NCBI GenBank assembly: GCA_011087765.1
Contig: JAALLA010000013.1
Coordinates: 1 to 42,302 of the forward strand
Origin: Pirellulaceae bacterium
GTDB lineage: Bacteria > Planctomycetota > Planctomycetia > Pirellulales > Pirellulaceae
Length of the DNA: 42,302 nt
Direction: 5' to 3'
Part shown: positions 7,784 to 17,941 of the stretch, one piece after another
Position numbering within the stretch: position 1 is the first letter of the stretch
Layout: every line of letters starts with the position of its first letter
The notes under the pieces: generated by a model
The model's database searches: none
Told to the model about the DNA's origin: nothing
Seen by the model: the letters and a program-made list of their open reading frames with translations, nothing else
Made by a program: the position numbers and the translations under genes

Positions 7784-8662
7784 CTACCAAATTTGAATCG
7801 CAGGTTCCAAAGTCTGCTCAAGTCGCTCGGAAACTTGCGTCTGAACGATCTTAAGGAGGTTAAGGACATCTTCACTTGTCGCCCCAGATTCGGCAACGAA
7901 GAAATTAGGGTCTGAGTCCAGCAGTTCCACTTTGCCAGCCCGGGTACCTTTCAGGCCAGCCCGTTCAATCAAATCGCCGGCCTGTTCCCCACCCAAATCC
8001 TTGAACATATAGGCTGCTTGCAATTCGGAACTCGGTTGCTGGGAGCGCCGCACGATCCAGAGCTTTTGCATCGCTTTGGTTAGATTTTCCGGAGGCTCTT
8101 TTTCAAGGACGAATTCAGCCTTCAAGATAACTAATTCGCTAAGGCTACTTTGCCGGTAGGAAAAGGAGAGGGATTCTTTTTCGCGTGTGATACGCTCTCC
8201 CGCACGTGTCAGGACTTCTGCGGATTCCACCCACGTCCCAATGTCTACTCCGTGAGCGTCTGTATTGTTGTGAAGAGCGCCGCCAATGGTCCCCGGAAGA
8301 CCCACCAGTTGCTCGGGTCCGGATAAGCCTTCACGAACGGCGGTTGCGACAAAGTGGGAGAGTCGAGTCCCGCCGCCAACCGTGATCCGATTCTCATTGA
8401 CTGCAATTGTGCAAAAATCCGGCGCTGCTAAATGGATTACGAGCCCCTTAACGCCGGTATCGTTAATCAGAAGATTGGTACCACTACCGATTAGACGGAT
8501 AGGTAGATTGGCTTCGGAGAACTGCTTGACAAGTCCAGTGAGTTCTTCGTTGTTGGTTGGTTCCGCAAAATATTCAGCGACTCCACCGATTTTAAGCCGT
8601 GTAAAGGGAGCCAGTGGTTCGTTCTCGCGAACAATGTGTTCGTATCCAGATAGCAATGACAC
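7784..8662 (-). CDS. murB: UDP-N-acetylenolpyruvoylglucosamine reductase, MurB-like
   Basis: MurB reduces the enolpyruvyl group on UDP-GlcNAc to give UDP-MurNAc, the second step of peptidoglycan precursor synthesis, using FAD and NADPH. The 292-aa protein has FAD-domain motifs (IGSGTNLLINDTGVKG, LPGTIGGALHNN), the conserved YR (170) and the C-terminal LIERAGLKGTRAGKVE. Two catalytic positions look changed. Where E. coli has GSFFKNP (Ser229), this protein has AYMFKDL, with Tyr218 at the Ser position. Where E. coli has LEPEV (Glu325), it has LEPAI, with Ala288. The fold is clearly MurB, but activity is uncertain. It is followed by an ftsQ-like gene. Confidence 0.88.
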   Translation of the reverse strand: MSLLSGYEHIVRENEPLAPFTRLKIGGVAEYFAEPTNNEELTGLVKQFSEANLPIRLIGSGTNLLINDTGVKGLVIHLAAPDFCTIAVNENRITVGGGTRLSHFVATAVREGLSGPEQLVGLPGTIGGALHNNTDAHGVDIGTWVESAEVLTRAGERITREKESLSFSYRQSSLSELVILKAEFVLEKEPPENLTKAMQKLWIVRRSQQPSSELQAAYMFKDLGGEQAGDLIERAGLKGTRAGKVELLDSDPNFFVAESGATSEDVLNLLKIVQTQVSERLEQTLEPAIQIW

Positions 8663-8767
8663 GGAGGATCCTAAAGCGAAAAATGTAAAAGGAAAAAGGT
8701 TCTAATCAGTTTGAAGCCCTGGCACGCGATAGACTTGGGGCCACAAACCAACTAATGCTTATTTTAT

Positions 8768-8793
8768 CGTCTTTCTTAGATTCTAGAAAGACG
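8768..8793. terminator. Inverted repeat between murB and the reductase gene
   Basis: CGTCTTTCT (8768-8776) pairs perfectly with AGAAAGACG (8785-8793) around an 8-nt loop. It lies 26 bp after the stop of the minus-strand reductase and may end its transcript. The AT stretch after it on the minus strand (ATAAAATAAG) is not a clean T run. Confidence 0.4.
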
Positions 8794-8819
8794 CTGTTTC
8801 GATTTCAGTGAGGCAATCT

Positions 8820-9581
8820 TTACCAATATCTTTCGAGTACGATCTGACCGGGGGACTTGCTTCGGTGGCGTTTCATTTCGCGTTTTCCTAAGACTTCTTC
8901 CATGGTGTCCAACATCGCTGGGTTACCGCACAGCATTACCGTTGAGTTGTCTGAGCGACACTGGAAACCGCTAGCCGACTCAATTTCTCCGTTTTCAAAT
9001 AAACCGGGGATTCGCCCTTTGAGGGTGCCGTTTGCTTCTTCCCGGGTCAGTGATTGAATCATTTTGAATTTTCCCGGATGCTGTGATTCCAGCGCTGAAA
9101 GTTCCTCTGTGTAGGCTAAATCGGAAAATTGCCGCACCCCGTGAACAACGCAAATTTTATCATAGTTTTCCCAAGGCTCATTCGTACGGAGCATTGCAAT
9201 ATAGGGTGCAAGTCCGGTGCCTGTTGCAACCAGCCACAGAACTTCCGAAGGGGGGCTTTTTTTGAGGGTGAAACTGCCGGCTGCTTTCTGACCAACGAGG
9301 ATTGCATCCCCGTTTTTTAGTTTCCAAAGGTGGGGCGTTAACTCTCCATCATCGACGAGGACAATAAAGAACTCGAGTTCTTGACCGTGGGGAGAGGCCA
9401 CAGAGTAGGGACGGTTGATAATTTTGGAATCGTCTTCTTCGTGCCCTTGTGGAAAAAGACCAAGATGAAGGAATTGTCCCGAGAGGAATGGTTGCACTTC
9501 ATCGGTCGCGATCCGCAACGTAAATAAACCTTCGGTCCAGATCTTTTTGTCGACGACCGTTGCTGTGCACCATTTCGGCAT
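8820..9581 (-). CDS. fpr: Ferredoxin/flavodoxin--NADP+ reductase
   Basis: This FAD enzyme moves electrons between NADPH and ferredoxin or flavodoxin in the cytoplasm. The 253-aa product has the FAD-binding motif RPYSVASP, LVATGTGLAPYIAML for NADP binding, VVHGVRQFSDLAY, VMLCGNPAML and the C-terminal LERYW, where the terminal aromatic residue stacks on FAD. The order and length match bacterial Fpr proteins. I chose ATG 9581 (MPKWCTATVV) because family members begin there; the frame extends to 9638 without similarity. It is divergent from valS, with 364 bp between. Confidence 0.9.
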   Translation of the reverse strand: MPKWCTATVVDKKIWTEGLFTLRIATDEVQPFLSGQFLHLGLFPQGHEEDDSKIINRPYSVASPHGQELEFFIVLVDDGELTPHLWKLKNGDAILVGQKAAGSFTLKKSPPSEVLWLVATGTGLAPYIAMLRTNEPWENYDKICVVHGVRQFSDLAYTEELSALESQHPGKFKMIQSLTREEANGTLKGRIPGLFENGEIESASGFQCRSDNSTVMLCGNPAMLDTMEEVLGKREMKRHRSKSPGQIVLERYW

Positions 9582-9945
9582 ATCCAACTCAAATTGGTTT
9601 GGGAAAGGTAACGGGCTTGCCCTACATGGCTTCCGCACGGGTAATCATCGGTGATTTTCAAAGGCGAATCAAGAAGAGAAGGCTTACTGGATTTCATCAA
9701 CCTATACTCAAAGCGCTGTGGTTACCGGGCGAAATGCAGTTACGAATCAATGAATGAAGGAAAACCGGTCGAAAAAACGACCTTGCTCAAGGCGTTGTCA
9801 CGAAATCCCGTGTTTTTAAGAAATTGCGGTGAGGAAACCGGTTGGGGAATTTAGCGAATTTGCCTATAAACTTGGATTACGACATTCACTATCTTTGCTT
9901 CGCTGGAAGCTCAAGATTACAAACTTGATTCAGGATTCTAGACGG
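9582..9945. other. Intergenic region between divergent fpr and valS
   Basis: These 364 bp should hold promoters for both genes. Open frames on both strands are short and have no recognisable protein features. I saw no clear -35/-10 pair, T-box or other riboswitch. Confidence 0.5.
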
Positions 9946-12900
9946 ATGACTACTTTTAATCCAAACGATATTCCAAGTCGATTTGATTTTGCTGAGGCGC
10001 AAAACCGTATTTTCAAAATGTGGGAATCGGGCGGCTATTTTGAAGGTGATCCAGAATCCAAGAAACCGCCGTACACGGTTGTGATTCCTCCTCCCAACGT
10101 CACTGGAGCATTACACCTTGGGCATGCTTTGAATAACACGCTTCAGGATACGTTGATTCGGATGAAGCGGATGCAAGGATTCAATACACTTTGGATGCCG
10201 GGTACCGATCACGCTGGAATTGCCACGCAGGCAGTCGTGGAGCGTCGGTTAAAGGAGGATGAAGGAAAAACACGGCACGATTTGGGGCGGGAAGCGCTGG
10301 TCGCGCGTATTTGGAAGTGGAAAGAGCAGTATGAAGCCCGCATCCTTGGACAGTTGAAGCAGATTGGTTCAAGCTGCGACTGGAAACGAACCCGTTTCAC
10401 GCTAGACGAAGTTTGCGCACGGGCAGTTCGCCATACGTTTTTTGATCTATTTCAAAAGTCTTTAATCTATCGAGGAAAGCGATTAGTCAATTGGGACACT
10501 TACCTACAAACCACGGTGAGTGACGATGAAGTTTTCTCGAAAACCGTAAAGGGTCAATTTTGGCATTTTAAATATCCTGTGATCGACCCCAAACCTGGCG
10601 AACCAGAATACGTTATTGTCGCCACCACGCGTCCTGAGACCATGCTAGGTGATACTGCCGTCGCTGTTCACCCAGAGCCGGACCGGGCGCTCGACCGTGT
10701 CGCTTCAGAATTGAGAGAGAAACTTAAAAAGAGTTCTGACTCAGAGAAGGCGAACGTTGAGGCGCAACTCGAAGCATTGGCCGCCCGGCGAGAGCTTATG
10801 TTGTCTAAGCTTGAACAGTTGCGTGATATGGCGGCCGATGGTCGAAAACTATTGTTGCCGCTGATGGATCGAGAGATTCCTCTCGTGGGTGATGTTTGGG
10901 CGAAACCGGAACTGGGGGCGGGTTGCGTCAAGATCACACCCGCTCATGATCCCAATGATTACGAAGTAGCGAAGCGGTGTGATCTTCCCATGATCAACAT
11001 TATGAACCGAGACGGCACGCTCAATGTCGAAACGGGAGTCTATTCCGGACTCACAATGAAACAGGCTCGAAAGAAAGTAGTGGAAGATTTAGACGCGCTT
11101 CAACTTCTGGATACGGTTGAGGATCGTGAGATTGAGCTGCCTCAGTCTGATCGAAGTAAAACACCGATTGAGCCGTACTTAGCCGATCAGTGGTTTGTCG
11201 CGATGAGTGAGCTTTCCCAGTCGGCAATCGATGCGGTGATTGAGGAAAAAGTTTCCATTACTCCTAAACGCTATGAACGTGGTTATCTTGATTGGCTTGG
11301 GGAGAAACGTGATTGGCCGGTCTCCCGTCAGTTATGGTGGGGACATCAAATACCAGTTTGGACCAAAGCTTGTACGGCCGAAGCGGAGGTTCAGCCATTG
11401 ATCGATGCAATTCACGCACTTCCCGGTTTTGATGAGATGGTCGCGGCGGTCCAGTTGGAGCCTTGTGAAGAAACGGATTCGGATAAACGAGCGAAACTCG
11501 AGCTGCCGTTTGCCTCAGTTCACGTTTGCGTTCAATCCGGTTGTGAGGAGTTTGAAAACGCTCTGGAGGAAATTGGATTAACACGGGAAGAAGACGTTCT
11601 GGATACTTGGTTCAGTTCTGCACTTTGGCCGCATTCAACGCTCGGCTGGCCGGAGCAGACGCCCGAATTGGCTTGTTTTTATCCGACCAGTACTTTAATC
11701 ACCAGTCGGGACATCATTTCTCTTTGGGTAGCGCGTATGGTGTTGATGGGATTGAATAACTGCGGTGAAGTGCCGTTTGATAAAGTCTATATTCACCCAA
11801 AAATTCAAGATGGATTCGGTGAAACAATGTCCAAGTCCAAAGGAAATGGCATTGATCCTCTGGATGTTATTGCAAAATTTGGCGCCGACGCTTTGCGATT
11901 CGGAATGGCACATCTTTGTACAGAGACGCAGGACGTCCGGTTGCCGGTACAATTTGAATGTCCTCATTGCCAGCATTCATTTGATCAAACGAAAAAGAAC
12001 CGAATACTTCCCAGAGTTGCCTGTCCTAGTTGCAAAAAGGAATTCTCCACGCAATGGGCAGAGTCTGAAGAGGACAAAGCCCTTGAAAAAGGTGCTGTTA
12101 TCAGTGAGCGTTTTGAGACGGCGCGAAACTTTGTAAATAAACTTTGGAATGCCTCGCGATTTGCAATGTTAAATTTAGAGGGGTACGAGGCATCCCCGAT
12201 TTCAGAGGAGGATCTGACGGTAGAAGACCGCTGGATGTTGAGTCGATTGACGACCGTTTCAGGCAACGTCACGGCTTGGCTTGAAGAATTTAAATACGCG
12301 GACGCCACACGCGAGCTTTATGAATTTGCTTGGCATCAGTTCTGTAGTTTCTATGTCGAGATGTTAAAAGACCGGTTCGCAGATGAATCAAAGCGGCCGC
12401 ATGCTCAAAGAATGTTAGCCTATTCGCTGGATTGCCTTTTGAGACTGTTGCATCCTGTCATGCCGTTTATCACCGAGGAAATTTGGCAGAACTTAGCTCA
12501 AATATGCCCTCAACGAGGCTGGTCTGAAGCTGCAACGGCTAATCGCTGTATTATCGATTCGGCTTGGCCAGATTTAAAACCGGCTTGGAGAGATGAGGCA
12601 ATTGAAAATCAGTTCTCGCTCTATCAGGCAGCTTTAAGTGATTTGAGAGAGATTCGAAATTCGCAAAATATCGGGAATAAAAAGAAGGTCAAGTTTTCGA
12701 TTAAATGTGCAGCCGATATTGGTAAACAGCTGCAGCCACTTGGGATTTATTTCAGTCGAATGGCAAATGCTGAGTTAGTCGCACTGGGGCCAACGGCGGT
12801 GGCACCAGAAACAAGTGCGACCCGAACCACGGCTGAGATGGAGATTTACGTTGATCTTGATGGGTTGATTGACATTGGAGCCGAGGTAAAACGGCTTGAA

Positions 12901-13077
12901 AAGGAAAAAGGAAATCTTGAAAAGAGTATCTCGAGCAAGCAGCGACAACTGTCCAATGAAAAATTCGTGGCAGCCAAACCTGATTTAGCGAATGAAATAC
13001 GGACTAGCCTTTCGCAAGCGGAAAGCCAGCTTGCAACCATTGCCGATTCCTTGCAAAAAATGAATGCCAAGCTCTGA
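9946..13077 (+). CDS. valS: Valine--tRNA ligase with unusual insertions
   Basis: ValRS charges tRNA-Val and hydrolyses mischarged threonine in its CP1 editing domain. The 1043-aa protein has HLGH at 57-60 and MSKS at 628-631 (the ATP-binding signatures), VATTRPETMLGDTAVAVHP and GAGCVKITPAHDPND in the editing domain, and a C-terminal coiled coil (VKRLEKEKGNLEKSISS). Two insertions stand out. A charged helical stretch of about 45-50 residues (about 250-298) splits the editing domain between AVHPEPDR and LLLPLMDREIP. A zinc-ribbon-like loop lies just after MSKS, with C672-x2-C675 and C693-x2-C696. ATG 9946 fits the family start and has AGGA upstream; the frame extends to 9829 without similarity. 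Confidence 0.97.
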   Translation: MTTFNPNDIPSRFDFAEAQNRIFKMWESGGYFEGDPESKKPPYTVVIPPPNVTGALHLGHALNNTLQDTLIRMKRMQGFNTLWMPGTDHAGIATQAVVERRLKEDEGKTRHDLGREALVARIWKWKEQYEARILGQLKQIGSSCDWKRTRFTLDEVCARAVRHTFFDLFQKSLIYRGKRLVNWDTYLQTTVSDDEVFSKTVKGQFWHFKYPVIDPKPGEPEYVIVATTRPETMLGDTAVAVHPEPDRALDRVASELREKLKKSSDSEKANVEAQLEALAARRELMLSKLEQLRDMAADGRKLLLPLMDREIPLVGDVWAKPELGAGCVKITPAHDPNDYEVAKRCDLPMINIMNRDGTLNVETGVYSGLTMKQARKKVVEDLDALQLLDTVEDREIELPQSDRSKTPIEPYLADQWFVAMSELSQSAIDAVIEEKVSITPKRYERGYLDWLGEKRDWPVSRQLWWGHQIPVWTKACTAEAEVQPLIDAIHALPGFDEMVAAVQLEPCEETDSDKRAKLELPFASVHVCVQSGCEEFENALEEIGLTREEDVLDTWFSSALWPHSTLGWPEQTPELACFYPTSTLITSRDIISLWVARMVLMGLNNCGEVPFDKVYIHPKIQDGFGETMSKSKGNGIDPLDVIAKFGADALRFGMAHLCTETQDVRLPVQFECPHCQHSFDQTKKNRILPRVACPSCKKEFSTQWAESEEDKALEKGAVISERFETARNFVNKLWNASRFAMLNLEGYEASPISEEDLTVEDRWMLSRLTTVSGNVTAWLEEFKYADATRELYEFAWHQFCSFYVEMLKDRFADESKRPHAQRMLAYSLDCLLRLLHPVMPFITEEIWQNLAQICPQRGWSEAATANRCIIDSAWPDLKPAWRDEAIENQFSLYQAALSDLREIRNSQNIGNKKKVKFSIKCAADIGKQLQPLGIYFSRMANAELVALGPTAVAPETSATRTTAEMEIYVDLDGLIDIGAEVKRLEKEKGNLEKSISSKQRQLSNEKFVAAKPDLANEIRTSLSQAESQLATIADSLQKMNAKL

Positions 13078-13217
13078 ATGAGGTCTTGTGGCGGCTTCAA
13101 ACTAAATTAGAGCGTGTTCCGCGTTCTTAATGGTTTTTTGAATTGTGCTCAAATTCCACTCGCCAGGCATCGTTGGCTCGAAAGGGGAGGGTGTCAAAAG
13201 ATCTGACTTGGCGGTGT

Positions 13218-13493
13218 TCACTTATGGAAGATTTTGCGGACTACCGGCGACTGTAACCAAGTCCGAGGGTGCAAGCGATCTGTAGAAAAAAATCGCTGGT
13301 CGCCACAACATTGGCACCGAAAGGGACCAATGAAGGTAATCAGTCCGAATGTGAGTCCCAGTAAATATGAATAGAACCAGCGGTTTTTGTGAGCAAGGAA
13401 GTGGCTTTCAGAGCGATTGCAATTAAAACAGTGAAGTCGCTTGCGTGGACGTGATTCCGAGTGCTTCGGAGTTGGGCTGGATGTCGTATTCAT
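13218..13493 (-). CDS. Small cysteine-rich membrane protein (91 aa)
   Basis: ATG 13493 opens a 91-aa product. It has a basic, Ser/Thr/Pro-rich N-terminus, CFNC near residue 25, a hydrophobic helix (WFYSYLLGLTFGLITFIG), then RCQCCG and a basic tail. Two Cys pairs flanking a membrane segment suggest a zinc-ribbon-like small protein, a type common in planctomycete genomes. Function unknown. The frame extends upstream to 13643, but that part looks non-coding. It lies between valS and acnA, convergent with valS. Confidence 0.5.
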   Translation of the reverse strand: MNTTSSPTPKHSESRPRKRLHCFNCNRSESHFLAHKNRWFYSYLLGLTFGLITFIGPFRCQCCGDQRFFSTDRLHPRTWLQSPVVRKIFHK

Positions 13494-13683
13494 GAATCTC
13501 TTGTGAATCGGTAACGATAACACACATTCGAAGGCGGAAAAATTGGGTGTTATCAGAAAGCAAAAACGAATGGGAATTGCCTGGTTCAACGTTAATAGCA
13601 ATTCCCAAAAAAGCAAGAGTCGAACAAAGCCGAACTCTTGCATTTGGGTCTCGTCGTTTGGACGATGCTCTGAATGGTAATTT

Positions 13684-13704
13684 CGCTCACCCTTCTTGGG
13701 AGCG
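13684..13704 (-). terminator. Weak hairpin after acnA
   Basis: CGCTC (13684-13688) pairs with GAGCG (13700-13704), and two more G-C pairs form above a bulged base. It lies 23 bp after the acnA stop on the minus strand, followed by an AT-rich but not T-rich sequence. Confidence 0.3.
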
Positions 13705-13726
13705 AGTAGAAATTGCCAAGCCTCGA

Positions 13727-16429
13727 CTATAAAAGATTTCGCAGCACAGTTTGCAGGATTCCACCATTTCGATAGTAATCCATCTCAACGGGGGTATCGA
13801 TTCTAACGATCGCATCGAATTCTACTTTGCATCCATCGTCTTTGGTCGCTACGACCTGAATGGTTGAACGGGGTTCAAGCGTATCGCTTAGCGAGGGAAT
13901 ATCGAAAGTTTCTTTTCCGTTAAGCCCGAGTGCTTTCCAGTTGTTTCCATCTGCGAATTCAAGCGGAAGAATTCCCATGCCGACGAGGTTACTGCGATGA
14001 ATTCGCTCGTACGACGCAGCAATCACAGCATGGACGCCAAGCATCATAGTACCTTTCGCTGCCCAATCGCGGCTACTGCCAGTTCCGTACTCGGTTCCCG
14101 CGAGAACGACCAAAGGAGTTCCGCTTTCTTGATATTTAATAGAGGCGTCGTAGATAGACATTTCCTCACCGGTTGGCACATAAGTGGTTACTCCGCCTTC
14201 GGTTCCTGGTGCGAGGTGGTTGCGAATTCTAATATTCGCGAACGTTCCCCGTACCATTACGCGGTCGTTACCGCGTCTCGATCCAAAGCTGTTGAAGTCA
14301 CGTTGTTCAACCTGATTATCCTGAAGATAGCGTCCAGCGGGACCGTCTTTGGCAATGGCACCAGCGGGTGATATGTGATCGGTCGTCACGGAATCACCGA
14401 GCAGAGCTAAACATCGGGCACCCATAATAGGAGCGATGTTGGTAACTTCCGGAGTCATTTGAGCGAGAAACGGCGGTTCTTGAATGTAGGTGCTTTTCGG
14501 CGACCATTCGTAAAGGTCTCCTTCGCCGGTTTCGATTCGATTCCACATTTCGTTTGAATCAAAGGCGTTGGAGTATTGTTTTTGGAACATTTCCGCCGTT
14601 ACGTTGGCCTCCATCACACTGGCGACTTCATCCTGAGAAGGCCAGACATCCTTGAGGTATACGTCCCCATCGACTCCCGAGCCGAGTGGTTCGTTAACAA
14701 GATCGATGTCTGTCGTACCGGCAAGTGCATAGGCAACGACGAGTGGTGGGCTGGCAAGATAGTTTGCCTTGGTCATGGGGTTGACCCGCCCTTCGAAGTT
14801 TCGGTTACCACTGAGGACACTTGAGGCAACGAGTTCGCCGGTAGTGATGGCACTTGAGACCGGTGCGGGCAGTGGCCCACTATTTCCGATGCAGGATGTG
14901 CAACCGTAGCCAACGGTATGGAATCCAAGCGACTCCAGAGATTCAGTGAGCCCGGCTTGGTCAAGGTAGTCGGTAACAACCCGGGAACCAGGTGCCAGGC
15001 TTGTCTTAACATGCTGTGGAACTTTCATTCCCAGTGCAGCGGCTTTTTTCGCCAAGAGGCCAGCGGCAATCATGACAGACGGATTGCTTGTGTTTGTGCA
15101 ACTGGTAATGGCTGCGATGACCACGGCGCCGTGGGAAATCTCACTCGATTGGTCACCGTTTTCTACCGTTGCGCTTCGATCCAGAGCGGATTCATCTAAT
15201 CCAAATCCGGAATGCCCCACAGGAGCCTGAAGCGAATCATTAAATGACTGTTTCATCGCGGAGAGTGTAATTCTATCCTGTGGACGTTTGGGTCCGGCTA
15301 ACGAGGGTTCAACCGAAGCCATATCCAATTTCAGAGTTCTTGTGAAATTCGGCTGAGGCGATTCGTCTGTTCTAAATAATCCTTGCTCTTTGGTGTAACG
15401 TTCAACAAGTTCCACCTCCGATTCGCTCCGTCCGGTTCGTCGCATGTAATCAAGCGTTACATGATCCATTGGGAAAAAGCCCATCGTGGCACCGTATTCA
15501 GGTGCCATGTTGGCAAGTGTGGCGCGATCTGCCAGTGACATCGTCGCGACGCCCTCTCCGAAAAATTCAACGAACTTCCCGACGACTCCAGCCGCTCTTA
15601 ATTGTTCGGTAGCGGTCAATACAAGATCGGTCGCGGTGGTGCCGGCTGGAATTTTTCCAACTAATTCAAAACCGATTACCTCGGGCAGCAACATGTAGAT
15701 CGGCTGACCGAGCATGGCTGCTTCAGCCTCGATTCCCCCGACCCCCCACCCGAGAACACCCAATCCGTTGATCATGGTAGTGTGGCTGTCTGTGCCGACG
15801 AGAGTGTCTGGGACTGCCACCAGTCCAGCCTCATCCTCGCGAGTGAATACACCCTTAGCTAAAAATTCAAGATTGACCTGATGAACAATTCCAACATTCG
15901 GTGGGACAACGCGGAAATTATCAAATGCTTTCTGACCCCAACGCAGAAATTCATAGCGTTCACGGTTTCGCTTAAATTCTAGCTCCACATTTAAGTCCAG
16001 TGCGGCGTTACTGCCGAACTGGTCGACTTGGACGCTGTGGTCGATGACCAAGTCAACTGGGATGAGAGGATTAATCTTCTTTGGATCCCCTCCTAGGCGG
16101 GCCATGGCGGATCTCATGGCGGCGAGATCGACCACCGCGGGGACGCCTGTGAAATCCTGAAGGACGACACGAGCCGGTTTGTAGGGGATTTCGACTTTAG
16201 CAGGCGATTCCGCATTCCAAGTGGCTAGGCTGTGAACGTCCTGTTCATGGACGGTGACGCCGTCACAATTACGCAACACCGACTCGAGAAGAACACGGAT
16301 AGAGTAGGGTAGTCGGTCGATTTGACCGATGCCTTGATCCTGAAGAGTTGATAATCGAAAAATTCCGACGTCCTGGCCGCCAGTTTTGAAAGTGTCTCGG
16401 GCACCGAACGCGTTAAATTTTGAGCTCAT
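13727..16429 (-). CDS. acnA: Aconitate hydratase A
   Basis: Aconitase interconverts citrate and isocitrate through cis-aconitate in the TCA cycle, using a [4Fe-4S] cluster. The 900-aa product has the length of the AcnA/IRP-type family. The three cluster cysteines are present: C444 in [10 protein letters not shown], and C510 and C513 in [10 protein letters not shown]. Other signatures are [38 protein letters not shown], and [17 protein letters not shown] in the swivel domain. ATG 16429 is the natural start, close to AGG. The gene is complete and apparently monocistronic. Confidence 0.97.
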   Translation of the reverse strand: MSSKFNAFGARDTFKTGGQDVGIFRLSTLQDQGIGQIDRLPYSIRVLLESVLRNCDGVTVHEQDVHSLATWNAESPAKVEIPYKPARVVLQDFTGVPAVVDLAAMRSAMARLGGDPKKINPLIPVDLVIDHSVQVDQFGSNAALDLNVELEFKRNRERYEFLRWGQKAFDNFRVVPPNVGIVHQVNLEFLAKGVFTREDEAGLVAVPDTLVGTDSHTTMINGLGVLGWGVGGIEAEAAMLGQPIYMLLPEVIGFELVGKIPAGTTATDLVLTATEQLRAAGVVGKFVEFFGEGVATMSLADRATLANMAPEYGATMGFFPMDHVTLDYMRRTGRSESEVELVERYTKEQGLFRTDESPQPNFTRTLKLDMASVEPSLAGPKRPQDRITLSAMKQSFNDSLQAPVGHSGFGLDESALDRSATVENGDQSSEISHGAVVIAAITSCTNTSNPSVMIAAGLLAKKAAALGMKVPQHVKTSLAPGSRVVTDYLDQAGLTESLESLGFHTVGYGCTSCIGNSGPLPAPVSSAITTGELVASSVLSGNRNFEGRVNPMTKANYLASPPLVVAYALAGTTDIDLVNEPLGSGVDGDVYLKDVWPSQDEVASVMEANVTAEMFQKQYSNAFDSNEMWNRIETGEGDLYEWSPKSTYIQEPPFLAQMTPEVTNIAPIMGARCLALLGDSVTTDHISPAGAIAKDGPAGRYLQDNQVEQRDFNSFGSRRGNDRVMVRGTFANIRIRNHLAPGTEGGVTTYVPTGEEMSIYDASIKYQESGTPLVVLAGTEYGTGSSRDWAAKGTMMLGVHAVIAASYERIHRSNLVGMGILPLEFADGNNWKALGLNGKETFDIPSLSDTLEPRSTIQVVATKDDGCKVEFDAIVRIDTPVEMDYYRNGGILQTVLRNLL

Positions 16430-16661
16430 TATTTGGCCTGTTAGATGATGTTTTACCGTGCTTTATTGTGGAGATTCCGTAATTTACTGTCAACCGCCGA
16501 GACGATGAGATGGCAGGGAAAGATCAGCGCAGAATCGTGAGATTTAAGGAATCTCATCTTTGGATGGAATGTTCTTGAACGGCAAACGTTTCGCCGGCAA
16601 CCAAAACAATGCAAATCCCGCCAGTAATATCTGCTTCAGTCGACCTACCGTTAGAGGGGGA

Positions 16662-17552
16662 TTAGTTCAAATCGTGTTCAATCCAATAATGCGCAAAATT
16701 AATGGCAGGCGTAAAAACGGTCTCGGTTTTACGCTGAAGAATGGCAACTAAACGGCCAGAGGGGTCAATTGCTTTCACCATTTCGCACGGGCGGGCGGCG
16801 TCGAATGACCAGGTGTGGCCGTTGGCAAATCGTTGGATTTGTTCCTGGGGGATCTCGATCGAATCAAGTTGCCCTAATGGCTCGGCAGCATTCACTAAAA
16901 GGTTCTGCAAATTGGATTTTGTAAGATCGTCTAAATTTAAAGAGTTAGCTAATTCAAATTCACCAATAGAAACACGTTTGAGCGAAGTCATTATTGCACC
17001 GGAACCTAACTTTTCCCCAATGTCACGCCCAAGCGACCGGACGTAGGTTCCGCTTCCACAGTGAATGCGAAGTTGAAATTTTGGATAACTAAATTCAACT
17101 AATTGAAGCTCATGGATCAGAATCTTTCGAGGAGCGAGTTGAACATCCTTGCCCTGCCTCGCAAGGGTGTACGCCCGCTTCCCTTGCACTTTCAGGGCGG
17201 AAAACGCCGGTGGTCTTTGCAGGATTTCGCCAGTAAAAGAAGGAAGAACCGCCGCTAGGTCTTCCGCTGAAATTTCCGGAGCAAACGGAACGACTTGTTT
17301 TTCTCCGTATCGATCTTCCGTATCGGAGACAACTCCCAATTCGAAATCAGCTAGATAGACTTTAGGTTGATCTTGAATGAAACGAGTCAGTCGTGTCGCT
17401 GGCCCAATGCACAGCACGAGAACACCGGTCGCTAATGGGTCGAGAGTTCCGGCATGCCCAATGCGAGTTGGTTTAATCAACTTCTGAATCGTGTTAACAG
17501 CACCGCGGGATGTGACGTGGGGCGGTTTGTTGATGTTGAGGAAACCAAACAC
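16662..17552 (-). CDS. truB: tRNA pseudouridine-55 synthase
   Basis: TruB converts U55 in the T-loop of tRNAs to pseudouridine. The 296-aa protein begins MFGFLNINKPPHVTSR and has the catalytic Asp38 in GHAGTLDPLATGVL, then YLADFELGVVSDTED, RPPAFSALKVQGKRAY, and the RNA-binding CGSGTYVRSLGRDIG. The start is GTG at 17552, and no ATG fits the conserved N-terminus. A 57-aa coiled-coil gene lies 68 bp upstream on the same strand and probably shares its transcript. Confidence 0.95.
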   Translation of the reverse strand: MFGFLNINKPPHVTSRGAVNTIQKLIKPTRIGHAGTLDPLATGVLVLCIGPATRLTRFIQDQPKVYLADFELGVVSDTEDRYGEKQVVPFAPEISAEDLAAVLPSFTGEILQRPPAFSALKVQGKRAYTLARQGKDVQLAPRKILIHELQLVEFSYPKFQLRIHCGSGTYVRSLGRDIGEKLGSGAIMTSLKRVSIGEFELANSLNLDDLTKSNLQNLLVNAAEPLGQLDSIEIPQEQIQRFANGHTWSFDAARPCEMVKAIDPSGRLVAILQRKTETVFTPAINFAHYWIEHDLN

Positions 17553-17620
17553 TTAATTACTGATTTATCGAAAGACCGGTGGAGGAAAAAGAAGTTGAAT
17601 TAAAGGATTTAAATCTGTTG

Positions 17621-17794
17621 CTAATTCGAATTTTTTAATTTAGAAATTTCCGCTTTGATATCGGAGATTTGCTGTTCAATTTTTTCGACCTCGTCAGCCT
17701 CGTCTGTTTGCTGGCGAGCGGCAACTAGAATCTTTTGGGTCTTCTCAAGTCGCTGACGAAGGATTTCCAGTTTCTTCTTTGTTTTTTTATCCAT
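17621..17794 (-). CDS. Small coiled-coil protein (57 aa)
   Basis: ATG 17794 to TAG 17621 gives a highly charged 57-aa product (MDKKTKKKLEILRQRLEKTQ and onward). Leu and Ile fall at heptad spacing along nearly its whole length (L9, L12, L16; later V36, I39, I43, I46, I50), and there is no Pro or Gly. This is almost certainly one continuous coiled coil. Similar short proteins next to truB or translation genes are, from memory, common in planctomycetes. Function unknown. It lies 68 bp upstream of truB on the same strand. Confidence 0.7.
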   Translation of the reverse strand: MDKKTKKKLEILRQRLEKTQKILVAARQQTDEADEVEKIEQQISDIKAEISKLKNSN

Positions 17795-17853
17795 CAGATA
17801 AAACCGTCGCTTCTAGGAATGTTAGAGGAAAAGCAAACGCTTGCGTCTGCGAT

Positions 17854-17887
17854 AAAAAAAAGAGTCCGGCGAGGTGTCGCCAGACTC
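17854..17887 (-). terminator. Rho-independent terminator (possibly bidirectional)
   Basis: GAGTC-C-GGCGA (17862-17872) pairs with TCGCC-A-GACTC (17877-17887), with one C-A mismatch and a GGTG loop. On the minus strand it is followed by eight T (A run 17854-17861). It ends the transcript of the interrupted secreted-protein gene 17942-18688 and insulates the coiled-coil/truB pair. A shorter T run on the plus side could also act. Confidence 0.85.
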
Positions 17888-17941
17888 ATTTTTATAAGGG
17901 AAAAATGGCCGCTCCGTCAATTGCATGCAAAGGACAAACGT

